From Pontibacter fetidus (GTDB lineage: Bacteria; Bacteroidota; Bacteroidia; Cytophagales; Hymenobacteraceae), in the NCBI RefSeq assembly GCF_010119545.1, contig NZ_JAAEAA010000010.1, positions 80,872 to 144,871 of the forward strand: a DNA stretch of 64,000 nt. Direction: 5' to 3'. The position numbers and the translations under genes were made by a program. Below, piece by piece: positions 15,408 through 24,590 of this stretch. Position 1 is the first letter of the stretch. Each line of letters begins with the position of its first letter. Below the pieces are notes generated by a model that saw only the letters and a list, made by a program, of their open reading frames with translations, had not been told where the DNA came from and did not search any database.

Positions 15408-18380
15408 TTATGATGGCAAAACAAAATATAATATAAATTTAGTGCCATTGTTATTTTCATATTTAATCTCCCCGCCAAGCTTTTTAGTTAACGAGGCCAC
15501 AAGTTGTAAACCGAAAGATTTTTGTTGGTTAAGCCCTTCAGCAGCGCCAATGCCATTATCCCATACCATCAGCTGGTAATGGTCATTTTCCAGTTGGTGG
15601 AGTTCTATCCCTAGCTTGCCGGTGGCAGCATCCTGAAATGCATATTTTAACGAGTTAGAGATAAGTTCGTTCACAATTAACCCAAGTGTTATTGCCGAAT
15701 CCAGGTCTATAGTTACATCAGGAATTTTGAGGTATAGGGTTACGTTTTCTTCTGACACGCCATAGGCGGCATACAGGCTTTCGCATATCTCCCTGAAATA
15801 TTCTTCCAGGTTAATGTGCTCAAGGTTGTTATGGCGGTAAAGGCGCTCGTGCAGCAACGCCATAGACCGTACCCGGCTGCGTATGGCCTGCATAACTTCT
15901 TTGGTGGCCGGGTCTTGTATATGGCGGGCCTGCAGGTTAAGCAAACTGATCACGATCTGGAGGTTATTTTTTACGCGGTGGTGTACTTCCTGCAGCAGCA
16001 GTTCTTTTTCGCGGTGTTTGCGCTCCAGCATCCGGGTCCGGTGATTTACACGCATCTCCAGCAGGGCATTCATTTTAACAAGGCTCTTTTCACGCAGCCG
16101 TACAACACTTATAACTATACCTGTAGCCAGCAAAAGCAAAATGCCTATAAACCACTCGCGCCGCCATACCGGCGGTATAACCGAGAACTTATAAGCCAGC
16201 GGTTTCTGGGTCCAGTAGCCATCGCTGTTCTGTGCTTTCAATTTAAACGTATAAGTGCCCGGCTCTAAATTGGCGTATGTAGCAAAAGACTGGTCGGTAG
16301 TTTCGGACCATTGCTGGTCGTGGCCGGTTAGCTTGTATTTGTACTTCACCCCGGCAGGTGCAGCCATGCTAATCCCCTGAAAATCGAAGGTAATGTGATT
16401 CTTTCTGAAAGGGAGGCGCAGGTTAACGGGTAACCCGGTTGCCGGATCAGTTTTAAAACCTTGTTTTTTCCAGTTGGTGGGGCGCATAAACAGGCTAATA
16501 TCCGTGAGCATCAGCTCCGGCGAGGCTGTATTGATGCGGTCCATTTCGGGGTTATACTGGGTTAGCCCTCGGGTAGTACCAAACCATACTTTCCCATCAG
16601 GCGTCTGGGTAATACCGTTGTTCGATACCTCAAATCCACTGAAACCATTTTCGCCGCCATAGGATCTGAACCTCAACTTTTGGGTCTGATGAAAGTAAGG
16701 CAGGTCTATTTTAAGCACATTGTTGTTGGTGCCCACCCATAGGTTGTTGCTTCGGTCGGTGTAAAGGGTTTTTATACCTTCGTTGGGCAGGCCGTTAGCA
16801 GAGGTAAACAATTTTGCTTTGCCGGTTTTTTCGTGGTAAGCCAGCAGGCCATAGTTGTAGCCGCCAAAGTATAGCCACCCGTTATTATCTGCAGCAACAG
16901 ACATAACTCCGGCGAAAGGTTGTTTTAGCAGCTTAACTTTTTCTAACCGATTATTTTTAACCCGGTAAATGCCGTTATCGGTACCCACCCAAATTCTGTT
17001 CTGCCCATCCCGGAAAAGATGGTAAGCCTTGGTAAAACTATAGTTGCCCGCTACCGGTACCGCATGAAACGTATTGCCCTGCAGGTATGCTACGCCTGTA
17101 GAGGTGGCAGCCCATAACCTGCCCTGTGTATCAGTAATTATAGTATATACTTCATCAGAGGGCAACCCTTGTGCGGTAGTATAATGATTGGCTTTGCCGG
17201 GCACTAAGTTCCAAATTCCCTGGCTTGTACTTACCCAGACATCCTTCTCTGACTTTACCCACATACCATACAGGTTGGTGCCCGGCGGCCATACTTTAGC
17301 TTCCAGCATGGTCAGGTTACCATTCTGCATGTAAGCGGCATCTCCGTTATCGGTGCCAAACCACAGGCGTCCTTTGGTATCCTGGGCCAGGGCCGTAATT
17401 TTTGGGTCTTTTATATCTCCCAGTTCAAAAAAGTGCAGAAACCATTGCGCTTTGCATTGCTGCAAACCATAGCCTTCATTTCCTATCCAGATGTTATTCT
17501 CCTTATCTACATACAGCGATGTAATATGCAAAGAGGTTAGGCCATTTGCTTTGGTCAGGTGCTTTATTTCATCGCCGTCGATCTTTAAAATACCACTCTG
17601 CTGTAGGCCTATAAGCATTTTGCCATACCCATCTTTTACAAAATCTGAAACAGCCGCATCGGTAACGGAAGGTGGTAACGGGAGTGTAGTTACCTTGTCG
17701 TCAGTAACTACAGCAGGCCCTTCTGTGGTGCCCACCCATACGTTATCGGTGCCAGGCTCGGCGTAGATAACTGTAACATTGTTGGATGGTAAACTATAGC
17801 TTTCGCTGGTGAAGTGCTGGAGCTTATCTTGCTGTAATCTATAAAGCCCTTTGTTTTTGCTACCGGCCCACATAGCACCACCTGCACCGGGTAAGATAAC
17901 CTGGTAGGGCTGTGCCGGAAAGTGAGGCGACCTGTTAAATTTTTTGCCACTCCAGACGTAAATTCCCGAATCAGTTGCTACCCATAGTTTACCTAGCTTA
18001 TCTTCGGTTATACTTGTTATAGCTGCAGCCGGAAGACCGTGGTTTGTGTTTAGTACAGTAAAGCTGACGCCGTTAAATCGGGTTAGTCCTTTGTCGGCAC
18101 TTCCTATCCAGATGCGGTTGCGGCTATCCTGGAAAAGGCAGGTGGTGGTATTGCTGGCCAGGCCCTGTTGCTTGTTGTACGTATGGAAGGTGTTACCATC
18201 GAAGCGACTGACGCCCCCGAGTGTGGCCACCCATAGTTGCATGCGCTGGTCCTGTATAATATCTACAACATTAGATTGCGGCAACCCGTCTGCTATAGTC
18301 CAGTTACGGAAATTATACTGCTGCGCGAGTACAGCATTTCCGGTAACCACCCAGAAGCACAAAAAACAAATAAGGCGCAT
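15408..18380 (-). CDS. Two-component sensor histidine kinase with Reg_prop periplasmic propeller
   Basis: The protein has about 990 residues. A signal peptide (MRLICFLCFWVVTGNAVLA) leads a large periplasmic part of repeated two-component-regulator propeller units, each with a core like LWVATLGGVSRFDG. A Y_Y_Y domain follows (LEPGTYTFKLKAQNSDGYW), then one membrane helix (WFIGILLLLATGIVISVV). The cytoplasmic kinase is of the HisKA_2/HWE-like type: EVHHRVKNNLQIVISLL with adjacent His 800 and 801, then an ATPase with NELISNSLKYAF and WDNGIGA. The start is set at 18380 to give a clean signal peptide; an in-frame ATG at 18413 would add 11 residues. It pairs with the LytTR regulator 30 bases downstream. 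The ligand is unknown. Confidence 0.9.
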   Translation of the reverse strand: MRLICFLCFWVVTGNAVLAQQYNFRNWTIADGLPQSNVVDIIQDQRMQLWVATLGGVSRFDGNTFHTYNKQQGLASNTTTCLFQDSRNRIWIGSADKGLTRFNGVSFTVLNTNHGLPAAAITSITEDKLGKLWVATDSGIYVWSGKKFNRSPHFPAQPYQVILPGAGGAMWAGSKNKGLYRLQQDKLQHFTSESYSLPSNNVTVIYAEPGTDNVWVGTTEGPAVVTDDKVTTLPLPPSVTDAAVSDFVKDGYGKMLIGLQQSGILKIDGDEIKHLTKANGLTSLHITSLYVDKENNIWIGNEGYGLQQCKAQWFLHFFELGDIKDPKITALAQDTKGRLWFGTDNGDAAYMQNGNLTMLEAKVWPPGTNLYGMWVKSEKDVWVSTSQGIWNLVPGKANHYTTAQGLPSDEVYTIITDTQGRLWAATSTGVAYLQGNTFHAVPVAGNYSFTKAYHLFRDGQNRIWVGTDNGIYRVKNNRLEKVKLLKQPFAGVMSVAADNNGWLYFGGYNYGLLAYHEKTGKAKLFTSANGLPNEGIKTLYTDRSNNLWVGTNNNVLKIDLPYFHQTQKLRFRSYGGENGFSGFEVSNNGITQTPDGKVWFGTTRGLTQYNPEMDRINTASPELMLTDISLFMRPTNWKKQGFKTDPATGLPVNLRLPFRKNHITFDFQGISMAAPAGVKYKYKLTGHDQQWSETTDQSFATYANLEPGTYTFKLKAQNSDGYWTQKPLAYKFSVIPPVWRREWFIGILLLLATGIVISVVRLREKSLVKMNALLEMRVNHRTRMLERKHREKELLLQEVHHRVKNNLQIVISLLNLQARHIQDPATKEVMQAIRSRVRSMALLHERLYRHNNLEHINLEEYFREICESLYAAYGVSEENVTLYLKIPDVTIDLDSAITLGLIVNELISNSLKYAFQDAATGKLGIELHQLENDHYQLMVWDNGIGAAEGLNQQKSFGLQLVASLTKKLGGEIKYENNNGTKFILYFVLPS

Positions 18381-18516
18381 ACAACAAATCCGGCAAAGCT
18401 GGAGAAGTACCAAAGGGCAACTATAACCAGGTTAGATTAATTAAACTTTTGCAAGTGTTTATTGTACTACGGAGATGTTCTGAAAAAGTAGGTGTTTAAG
18501 AAAAGGTTTCCGGAAA

Positions 18517-19617
18517 TTAGTGAACAGATAGTATATCCTTGTAAATGGCAAGTGTATGCAGGGCTGTTTCTTCTTTTGCAAATTTGCGTACCCGCTGGCT
18601 TGCATTTGCAACTATAGCATTTCTTAAGTCAGGGTTGTTTATAAGCTGTAACGCCTTTTCTGCAAAAATTGCTGGTTGCTTAACAGGGGCAAGCATACCG
18701 GTTACGCCGTCTTCTACCATTTCGGGTATGCCGCCCGTAGCAGAGGCCACAACAGGCACGCGGCTAGCGAATGCATCCAGCACGGTTGTTCCCAGGCCCT
18801 CTTTTATAGTTGTAAAAACAAACATATCCAGTTCCGGCATAACCTGGTGTACATTCTTCAGGAACCCAGTAAACACCACATTCTCCCACAGGCCAAGGTC
18901 AGTGGCATATTTTTTTACTTCCTGCTCTAGTTTACCAGTGCCAATAGCAAAATAGGTAGCCTTTACGCCTTTTTCTTTCAGGAGCTTTGCTGTTTCCAGA
19001 AAGGTAAAGTAATCTTTGTGTACATCTATCGCTGAGATATTGCCAATGAGCAGGTTGTTGGCCGGGATATTATAAGTACGGCGCAGATAATCTGTTTTTA
19101 TAGTTGGCAGGTCTTTAAAACGATCGAGGTTAATGCCACTGTACACAGTAACACATTTGCTGCTGTCTTTTATACTTTTTGCCAGTACGTCGCGCACTCT
19201 TTCCGAGATACAAATGATCCGTTTTATGCCATGGTAATTGTATTTATACTTCGATAGAAAGCTACTCCCAATCGGGAACTCGACACGCCTGCTAAGTACC
19301 AGTTTGCAGTTGGCTCCTAGTTTGTGCGCTAATACACCAATTGTATGCGCATGGCTGGCCTGCATGTGCACAAGTTCTATATGGTGCTTGTTAATGTAAT
19401 CTTTTAACTGCAGCGCCGTAGGTATCGGGAAGATTTTATTGAAAGAGAGGGCGATATACGGAAAGCCATTTTGCCTGCAATACTCCTCGAAAGCAGAGCC
19501 TTTGCGGCAGCACACATGGCAGGTTATGCCCAGGCGGCGCAATTCTTCCAGCAGGTAAGCTACCTGTTGTTCGCCACCGCGCCACGACTTTTCCGAAACC
19601 AACTGAAGTATACGCAT
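18517..19617 (-). CDS. Glycosyltransferase family 4 protein
   Basis: The protein has 366 residues and a GT-B fold. The N-terminal domain begins MRILQLVSEKSWRGGEQQVA, with the glycine-rich acceptor loop. The C-terminal domain has the conserved EGLGTTVLDAFASRVPVVA motif, with the EX7E-type glutamate, and PVVASATGGIPEMV. Such enzymes transfer a sugar from a nucleotide donor in lipopolysaccharide, capsule or glycolipid synthesis at the cytoplasmic face. No other polysaccharide genes adjoin, so the product is unknown. Its promoter appears to lie at 19664-19671. Confidence 0.88.
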   Translation of the reverse strand: MRILQLVSEKSWRGGEQQVAYLLEELRRLGITCHVCCRKGSAFEEYCRQNGFPYIALSFNKIFPIPTALQLKDYINKHHIELVHMQASHAHTIGVLAHKLGANCKLVLSRRVEFPIGSSFLSKYKYNYHGIKRIICISERVRDVLAKSIKDSSKCVTVYSGINLDRFKDLPTIKTDYLRRTYNIPANNLLIGNISAIDVHKDYFTFLETAKLLKEKGVKATYFAIGTGKLEQEVKKYATDLGLWENVVFTGFLKNVHQVMPELDMFVFTTIKEGLGTTVLDAFASRVPVVASATGGIPEMVEDGVTGMLAPVKQPAIFAEKALQLINNPDLRNAIVANASQRVRKFAKEETALHTLAIYKDILSVH

Positions 19618-19663
19618 GCCTGTTTACAGTTTACTGCCAGGTATAATTTTAGGAGCAGTTTGG

Positions 19664-19671
19664 CAAAAGTA
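19664..19671 (-). promoter_or_regulatory. -7 element (TACTTTTG) for the GT4 gene
   Basis: The minus strand reads TACTTTTG, matching TAnnTTTG, 47 bases before the ATG. It lies in a 309-base spacer shared with the divergent sigma-factor promoter; no gene is seen in that spacer. Confidence 0.5.
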
Positions 19672-19868
19672 CAAGAAACAACTATAGCTTTTAACATCAG
19701 GCTGCAGCAGAAGTAAAGATTATAAAGTGCTATAGTATAAAAGTATGGCCAAAATATGAGCAATGTGCACGTTAAATGCGTATATGGCAGTTAAATACCT
19801 GCCTGCTGATAGTATGGCTTAGATAGTGCAACCCTGAAGTGGCAAGAGAGGTATGTAATTTAAATTCC

Positions 19869-19876
19869 TATATTTG
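19869..19876 (+). promoter_or_regulatory. -7 element (TATATTTG) for the sigma factor operon
   Basis: TATATTTG matches TAnnTTTG, 50 bases before the sigma-factor ATG. No housekeeping -33 element is evident, so regulation by another sigma factor, including the operon's own product, is possible. Confidence 0.45.
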
Positions 19877-19926
19877 CGTATAATACGCCATTGAGGGATT
19901 TTACTGATAGTATAAACCATACGTAG

Positions 19927-20520
19927 ATGAGCGAGCAAACAGGTAAACAATTGAGTAAAGAGGAAAAAGATGCCAGGTTCGAGGCCGAGTTACTGCCCGT
20001 GCTGGATCCTCTGTACAACTTTGCCTACAGACTCACCTTAGACGAGGACGACGCGAACGACCTGGTGCAGGAGACCTACTTAAAGGCATACCGCTTCTTT
20101 GACTACTTTGAACAAGGAACTAATGCCAAAGCATGGCTGTTCCGAATCCTGAAGAACTCATTTATTAACGAGTTCCGGAAAAAGAGCAAGCAACCCGCTA
20201 AGGTAGACTATAGCGAAGTAGAAGGGTACTATAACACCGAAGACGTAGAAGGGGATAATGGCGTGGCCACAACAACCGACATGCGCTCCGAAAGTGTGCA
20301 GGACCTGATAGGAGATGAAGTGGCCAGTGCTTTAAATACCCTGCCCGTAGACTTCAGAACTGTGATTATACTTTGTGACCTGGAAGGGTTTACCTACGAG
20401 GAAATGGCCAAGATCCTGGACATCCCGATTGGTACTGTACGATCCAGGTTGCACCGCGCGCGAAACTCCTTGAAAGAGAAACTAGAAAAATACGCTAAAA
20501 CTATGGGTTATAACAGTTAG
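19927..20520 (+). CDS. ECF RNA polymerase sigma factor, SigR/SigH-like
   Basis: The protein has 197 residues. Region 2 includes LDPLYNFAYRLTLDEDDANDLVQETYLKAY and FEQGTNAKAWLFRILKNSFI (about residues 25-95). Region 4 includes LPVDFRTVIILCDLEGFTYEE and the helix-turn-helix IPIGTVRSRLHRAR (about 135-185). The FEQGTNAKAWLFRIL and FRKKSKQP segments resemble the SigR/SigH thiol-stress group of ECF factors. The next gene encodes a zinc anti-sigma factor with RsrA-like spacing. The pair therefore likely reads oxidative or disulfide stress, which is inference by analogy. gmk and nadD follow closely and may be co-transcribed. Confidence 0.9.
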   Translation: MSEQTGKQLSKEEKDARFEAELLPVLDPLYNFAYRLTLDEDDANDLVQETYLKAYRFFDYFEQGTNAKAWLFRILKNSFINEFRKKSKQPAKVDYSEVEGYYNTEDVEGDNGVATTTDMRSESVQDLIGDEVASALNTLPVDFRTVIILCDLEGFTYEEMAKILDIPIGTVRSRLHRARNSLKEKLEKYAKTMGYNS

Positions 20521-20545
20521 TAAAATACTTAAGAGTTGAGTTAAG

Positions 20546-20827
20546 ATGGAATCGAAATTTACGGAAATGTATCAGAAAGAACCTGCCGATGAGAAGGATG
20601 GAGCGTGTGGGCAAGTGGCAGACCTGCTGGACTCAGTTGTAGACGGGGAAGCGTCTGCAGAAGAGCAAAGCTTCTTTAATAGCCATCTTGAAGAATGCGT
20701 GAGCTGCTTCGAGAACCATCAGAAGCAAAAACTCCTTAAAAGCCTTATTAGTGGTCACCTCAAGCGTGTTATAGTGCCCGAGAGCCTGGCACTGACCATT
20801 AAAGCCAAAATACAGGAAACAATTTAA
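20546..20827 (+). CDS. Soluble zinc-binding anti-sigma factor, RsrA-like (ZAS motif)
   Basis: The protein has 93 residues and no membrane segment. It carries C21, H47, C51 and C54, that is C-X25-H-X3-C-X2-C in the segment from GACGQ to SHLEECVSC. This spacing is the same as in the redox-sensing anti-sigma factor RsrA, where oxidation of the Cys residues expels zinc and frees the sigma factor. It begins 25 bases after the ECF sigma gene. It probably holds that sigma inactive in reducing conditions. The zf-HC2 assignment is sound; the redox role is inferred. Confidence 0.85.
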   Translation: MESKFTEMYQKEPADEKDGACGQVADLLDSVVDGEASAEEQSFFNSHLEECVSCFENHQKQKLLKSLISGHLKRVIVPESLALTIKAKIQETI

Positions 20828-20835
20828 ACACCCTG

Positions 20836-21420
20836 ATGCAAGGAAAGATCATTATCTTCTCGGCGCCCTCCGGTGCCGGTAAAACCACCATTGTAAAGCA
20901 CCTGCTTAGCGTAAACCCAAATCTAGGCTTCTCCATATCTGCCTGCACCCGCGACAAGCGTGGCCGCACCGAAGTAAACGGAAAAGACTATTATTTTATC
21001 ACCCCGGAAGATTTTAAGAAACGGATTGGTAATGATGAATTTGTGGAGTGGGAAGAAGTATACGAAGGCGCCTTTTATGGCACACTTAAATCAGAAATAG
21101 AGCGCATCTGGCAAAGTGGCAAACACGCCATACTGGATGTAGACGTTAAAGGAGGATTAAGTATAAAGCATTTTTACAAAGAAAGAGCACTTGCCGTTTT
21201 CGTAAAGCCACCTTCTATTGAGGAACTGGCCAACCGTTTACAAGCCCGCAACACCGATTCGGCATCAAGTATCAGCAGTCGCGTTTTTAAAGCTAAATTT
21301 GAGATGGGCTTTGAAGATCAGTTTGACGAGGTGGTAGTGAATGACAACCTGGAAGCTGCCTGCGCCAAAGCCGAAAAACTGGTAAACGATTTCCTGAAGT
21401 CAGAGCCGGCCATAGTATGA
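20836..21420 (+). CDS. gmk: Guanylate kinase
   Basis: The protein has 194 residues and phosphorylates GMP to GDP using ATP. The P-loop APSGAGKTT lies at residues 9-17, the GMP-binding segment STRDKRGRTEVNGKDYYF-like at about 36-53 (here ACTRDKRGRTEVNGKDYYF), and the lid region near residue 135 (LANRLQARNTDS). It starts 8 bases after the anti-sigma gene and overlaps nadD by 4 bases (ATGA), suggesting translational coupling in one operon. Confidence 0.96.
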   Translation: MQGKIIIFSAPSGAGKTTIVKHLLSVNPNLGFSISACTRDKRGRTEVNGKDYYFITPEDFKKRIGNDEFVEWEEVYEGAFYGTLKSEIERIWQSGKHAILDVDVKGGLSIKHFYKERALAVFVKPPSIEELANRLQARNTDSASSISSRVFKAKFEMGFEDQFDEVVVNDNLEAACAKAEKLVNDFLKSEPAIV

Positions 21421-21989
21421 AGGTAGGGCTACTGTTTGGTTCTTTTAACCCGATCCATACCGGCCACCTGATTCTTGCCAACTACATGGCCACCAACACC
21501 GACTTGGATACGGTTTGGTTGGTAGTGTCGCCGCAAAACCCGTTTAAGCCTAGCAATACGCTGCTGCACGAGTTCGACAGGCTACACATGGTAACACTGG
21601 CTATTGCAGATAATCCGAATCTGGGTGTATCGAACATCGAGTTCAGTATGCCCAAGCCAAGCTATACGATAGATACGCTTACCTATTTGCAGGAGAAGTA
21701 TCCGAGTTATGAGTTTGTGCTGATCATGGGGGAGGATAACCTGGCCTTGTTTCCGAAGTGGAAGAACTACGAGCGCATCCTGGAATATCATCAGGTATAT
21801 GTGTACCCGCGCTCCGGTTCTGTGCTGGAAGAAATAGCTACTTATCCGAACATGAAGTTTGTGAAAGCACCTATTCTGGATATTTCAGCTACGTTTATCA
21901 GGCAGTGTATCCGGGAAGAGAAAAGCATAAAGTACATGGTGCCCGACGAGGTGATTGCATACATCAAGGTCCATAAGCTGTACCAGTAA
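21417..21989 (+). CDS. nadD: Nicotinate-nucleotide adenylyltransferase
   Basis: The protein has 190 residues and joins nicotinate mononucleotide to AMP in NAD synthesis. It shows the nucleotidyltransferase motif GSFNPIHTGHLILA near the N-terminus (the HxGH signature as HTGH) and the C-terminal ISATFIRQCIREEKSIKYMVP, which is the conserved ISST/SxxIR-type motif. It overlaps gmk by 4 bases and is the last gene of the run; a terminator follows. Confidence 0.96.
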   Translation: MKVGLLFGSFNPIHTGHLILANYMATNTDLDTVWLVVSPQNPFKPSNTLLHEFDRLHMVTLAIADNPNLGVSNIEFSMPKPSYTIDTLTYLQEKYPSYEFVLIMGEDNLALFPKWKNYERILEYHQVYVYPRSGSVLEEIATYPNMKFVKAPILDISATFIRQCIREEKSIKYMVPDEVIAYIKVHKLYQ

Positions 21990-22002
21990 GTAAACTATAG
22001 TT

Positions 22003-22035
22003 AAAAAGCCTGTTACGTAAAGTGACAGGCTTTTT
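22003..22035. terminator. Terminator after nadD (possibly bidirectional)
   Basis: AAAAAGCCTGT and ACAGGCTTTTT form a stem with A/T tracts on both sides. It serves nadD and may also serve the convergent lipoprotein gene at 22129. Confidence 0.85.
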
Positions 22036-22128
22036 AACTATACTAGCTTTCTCTACTTCGATGCTTGCTTTCGTTTTCTAAAAGCAAAAACTATAGTTGT
22101 CTTTAGCAATTCAAAACACAGTGTCGCT

Positions 22129-22398
22129 TTAATTGGCATCCAACTGCGATTTCATGGCTTTTAGTTCGTGCTCAGCAGCTTTTAACCTGGCCTTGGCCGC
22201 TTTCTCCCGCTGAATGGCCTCATCTGCTAAACGCTTCAGGTCTTTGTGCTCTGATTCAAGGCGTTCTATTTCTTCCTGTTGCTTGCGTATGTTGGGGTCG
22301 CTGGAGTAGCTATTGCCACCAATAATGGAACAGCCAACTATAAACGGGAACACAAGTATCAGTAAACCTGCAAGTGCTTTTGTATAAAATCTTTCCAT
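22129..22398 (-). CDS. Small coiled-coil lipoprotein
   Basis: The protein has 89 residues. The signal peptide ends in lipobox FIVGC (lipidated Cys 23). From about residue 38 to the end it is a continuous charged helix with heptad character (KQQEEIERLESEHKDLKRL and on), predicted as coiled coil. It resembles Lpp/YfhG-type small envelope lipoproteins only in layout. No specific family is recognised. It is probably a periplasmic or outer-membrane structural lipoprotein. Confidence 0.7.
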   Translation of the reverse strand: MERFYTKALAGLLILVFPFIVGCSIIGGNSYSSDPNIRKQQEEIERLESEHKDLKRLADEAIQREKAAKARLKAAEHELKAMKSQLDAN

Positions 22399-22494
22399 AG
22401 TTATAAGAGTTATAGTTTACACCTGTTTACGGGTTTAGGATGCAGTAGTTGAAATTGCAGTTTAACAGCAGTTGTACGCATAAGTAGGCAAAAC

Positions 22495-22530
22495 AAAAGG
22501 CCCCGCTGTTTGACACAGCGGGGCCTTTAA
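22495..22530 (-). terminator. Terminator of frr
   Basis: AAAAGGCCCCGCTGT and ACAGCGGGGCCTTT form a very strong GC stem with a short loop, 20 bases after the frr stop on the minus strand, with T residues following. Confidence 0.85.
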
Positions 22531-22549
22531 AATTATAGTTGAGCTATAC

Positions 22550-23113
22550 TTAGATCGTCATAATCTCTGCTTCTTTTTTGGTAAGCAGTTCATCAATTTT
22601 CACGATATAAGCATCCGTCATTTTCTGTACTCTGGTTTCTGCGTCACGCACAGCATCTTCTGAAGTGCCTTCTTTCTGCAGTTTGCGCAGCGAGTCGTTC
22701 ACGTCTTTACGGATGTTGCGGATAGCTACTTTACCAGACTCTGTATCGTTTTTAACCTGTTTTACCAGTTCGCGACGGCGTTCTTCTGTAAGTGCCGGAA
22801 TGTTAAGGCGAATAGCATCGGCTTCCTGCTGCGGGTTAAGGCCAAGGTCGCTGTTCTTAATAGATTTGTTGATCTCGCCCAGCATGTTCTTTTCCCAAGG
22901 CTTGATAAGAATGGTACGTGCATCCGGAGTGGCAACATTTGCAACCTGCGTAAGTGGAGTTGGCGTTCCATAATAATCAACTTTCAGGTGTTCTACCATA
23001 GCAGGAGATGCTTTGCCGGCTCTGATCTTTGTTAATTCTGCGCCAGTGTGCTGTACTGCTTTCTGCATAGACTCCTCTGCTTCGCTGAGGTAAAACTGAA
23101 TTTCTTCCGTCAT
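22550..23113 (-). CDS. frr: Ribosome recycling factor
   Basis: The protein has 187 residues, full length. It splits post-termination ribosomes together with EF-G. Conserved blocks are TKIRAGKASPAMVEHLKVDYYG near the start (shown in part), IKPWEKNMLGEINKSI, and the C-terminal helix ending [15 protein letters not shown]. It lies downstream of pyrH in the same direction with a 91-base gap and has its own candidate -7 element, so it may be transcribed both with pyrH and alone. Confidence 0.97.
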   Translation of the reverse strand: MTEEIQFYLSEAEESMQKAVQHTGAELTKIRAGKASPAMVEHLKVDYYGTPTPLTQVANVATPDARTILIKPWEKNMLGEINKSIKNSDLGLNPQQEADAIRLNIPALTEERRRELVKQVKNDTESGKVAIRNIRKDVNDSLRKLQKEGTSEDAVRDAETRVQKMTDAYIVKIDELLTKKEAEIMTI

Positions 23114-23164
23114 ATCAATTGTAGCTTAAGATTCTTGTTAAACTATAGTTAATCGTTGTGGTTG

Positions 23165-23172
23165 CAAAAATA
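23165..23172 (-). promoter_or_regulatory. -7 element (TATTTTTG) between pyrH and frr
   Basis: The minus strand reads TATTTTTG, 52 bases before the frr start. The -33 region is unconvincing, so the site is tentative. Confidence 0.4.
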
Positions 23173-23204
23173 CTAAATTTTATCACTTTATACTTTTGGC
23201 CTGG

Positions 23205-23924
23205 TTACACCGCCTCGTCCATCGAAACCAGAGTACCAATTTTATCGCCCTGCACAATGCGCTTCAGGTTACCTGCCGTGTTCATATCAAATACAATAAT
23301 AGGCAGGTCGTTTTCCTTGCAAAGCGTGAAAGCCGTCATGTCCATTACGTTCAGGCCTTTCTCAAACACATCTTTAAACGAAATGTCAGAGTAGAAAATA
23401 GCATTCGGGTCTTTCTCCGGATCGGCAGAATAAATGCCGTCTACGCGTGTTCCTTTTAAAACTACCTCAGCCTCTACTTCAATAGCGCGTAAGCTAGCCG
23501 CAGAGTCGGTTGTGAAGTATGGGTTACCGGTACCGGCACCGAAAATTACCACGCGGCCTTTCTCTAAGTGGCGCACTGCACGGCGGCGTATGTAAGGTTC
23601 GCACACCTGCTGTATGTTAAGCCCGGAAAGCAAACGTGTATAAACACCTAATTTTTCTAAAGCACTTTGTAAAGCCATGCTGTTAATAACAGTAGCCAGC
23701 ATACCCATGTAGTCGCCTTGTACGCGGTCCAGCCCAACTTCTTCGGCTTGCACGCCCCTGAAAATGTTACCACCCCCGATAACTACTGCCACTTCTACAC
23801 CCAGCGCTGCTACCTCTTTAATTTCCTGCGCATACTGCATCAACCGCTCAGAGTCGATACCGTATTGCTGCTCACCCATTAGCGCCTCACCGCTTAGCTT
23901 TAACAAAATTCTCTTATACTTCAC
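23205..23924 (-). CDS. pyrH: UMP kinase
   Basis: The protein has 239 residues and phosphorylates UMP to UDP in pyrimidine nucleotide synthesis. Amino-acid-kinase marks are [13 protein letters not shown] at the start, [11 protein letters not shown] around residue 47, [18 protein letters not shown] near 125-143, and [19 protein letters not shown] near 155. The gene pair pyrH-frr is a very common bacterial arrangement. An 83-base spacer separates it from the biotin-carrier gene upstream. Confidence 0.97.
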   Translation of the reverse strand: MKYKRILLKLSGEALMGEQQYGIDSERLMQYAQEIKEVAALGVEVAVVIGGGNIFRGVQAEEVGLDRVQGDYMGMLATVINSMALQSALEKLGVYTRLLSGLNIQQVCEPYIRRRAVRHLEKGRVVIFGAGTGNPYFTTDSAASLRAIEVEAEVVLKGTRVDGIYSADPEKDPNAIFYSDISFKDVFEKGLNVMDMTAFTLCKENDLPIIVFDMNTAGNLKRIVQGDKIGTLVSMDEAV

Positions 23925-24007
23925 GATCTATAGTTTGTATAGTTTATGGATACTTTCTACTGTGTTTCGGGCGGCAGACGTGCTGCCCGGTTGGCAACAC
24001 AAAAAAA

Positions 24008-24505
24008 TTAAAATAAGATCAGAACCTGGTTCTTTTCTACGTTCTGCTTTACGGCTACCTTTATCTCTTTTACCACACCATCACCCGGCGACTTCAGGAT
24101 GTTCTCCATTTTCATCGCCTCCAGTATCATGATCGGGTCACCTTTTTTTACTTCCTGGCCTGGTTGTACTTTAATCTCAAGTATAAGTCCGGGCATCGGC
24201 GCCTTTACATCATTCACTTTCTGGGCATTGGCATTACTCATACCCAGCTTATCCAGCAACAGGTCGAACTGGTCCTTAACGCTTACCGTATGGGTAGTTC
24301 CGTTTATCTTAAACGTGAAAGCTTTAGCCTGATAATCGGCCTGTACCAGCTCTGCAGTATAAGATTTATAGTTGTGAATAATGTGGTAGGTGTTGGCGCC
24401 TATTGGTGTGATATCCCAGTTGAAAGGAGTTTCGTTGAGAAGAATAGCATCTTTTTGTATGTCAACCTGCCATGTTTTGTCGTTAGCGGTTTTTACCTGC
24501 AGCAT
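24008..24505 (-). CDS. Biotin carboxyl carrier (biotinyl-domain) protein
   Basis: The protein has 165 residues. The C-terminal 70 form a biotinyl domain with the biotinylation motif EAMKMEN (Lys 132) and the flanking PMPGLILEIKVQPGQEV. The N-terminal half resembles the BT region preceding the biotin domain in acyl-CoA carboxylases. It may be the carrier subunit of a propionyl-CoA or similar acyl-CoA carboxylase, not necessarily AccB of fatty-acid synthesis. No carboxylase or carboxyltransferase gene adjoins, so the partner is unknown. Confidence 0.85.
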   Translation of the reverse strand: MLQVKTANDKTWQVDIQKDAILLNETPFNWDITPIGANTYHIIHNYKSYTAELVQADYQAKAFTFKINGTTHTVSVKDQFDLLLDKLGMSNANAQKVNDVKAPMPGLILEIKVQPGQEVKKGDPIMILEAMKMENILKSPGDGVVKEIKVAVKQNVEKNQVLILF

Positions 24506-24590
24506 CTCTTATTTCTGGTTTTGGAGCCTAAAGATAGTTGAATTCTCAGAGTAATTTTAGAAATTGAAGTCAAAAATAAAACATCCCATC

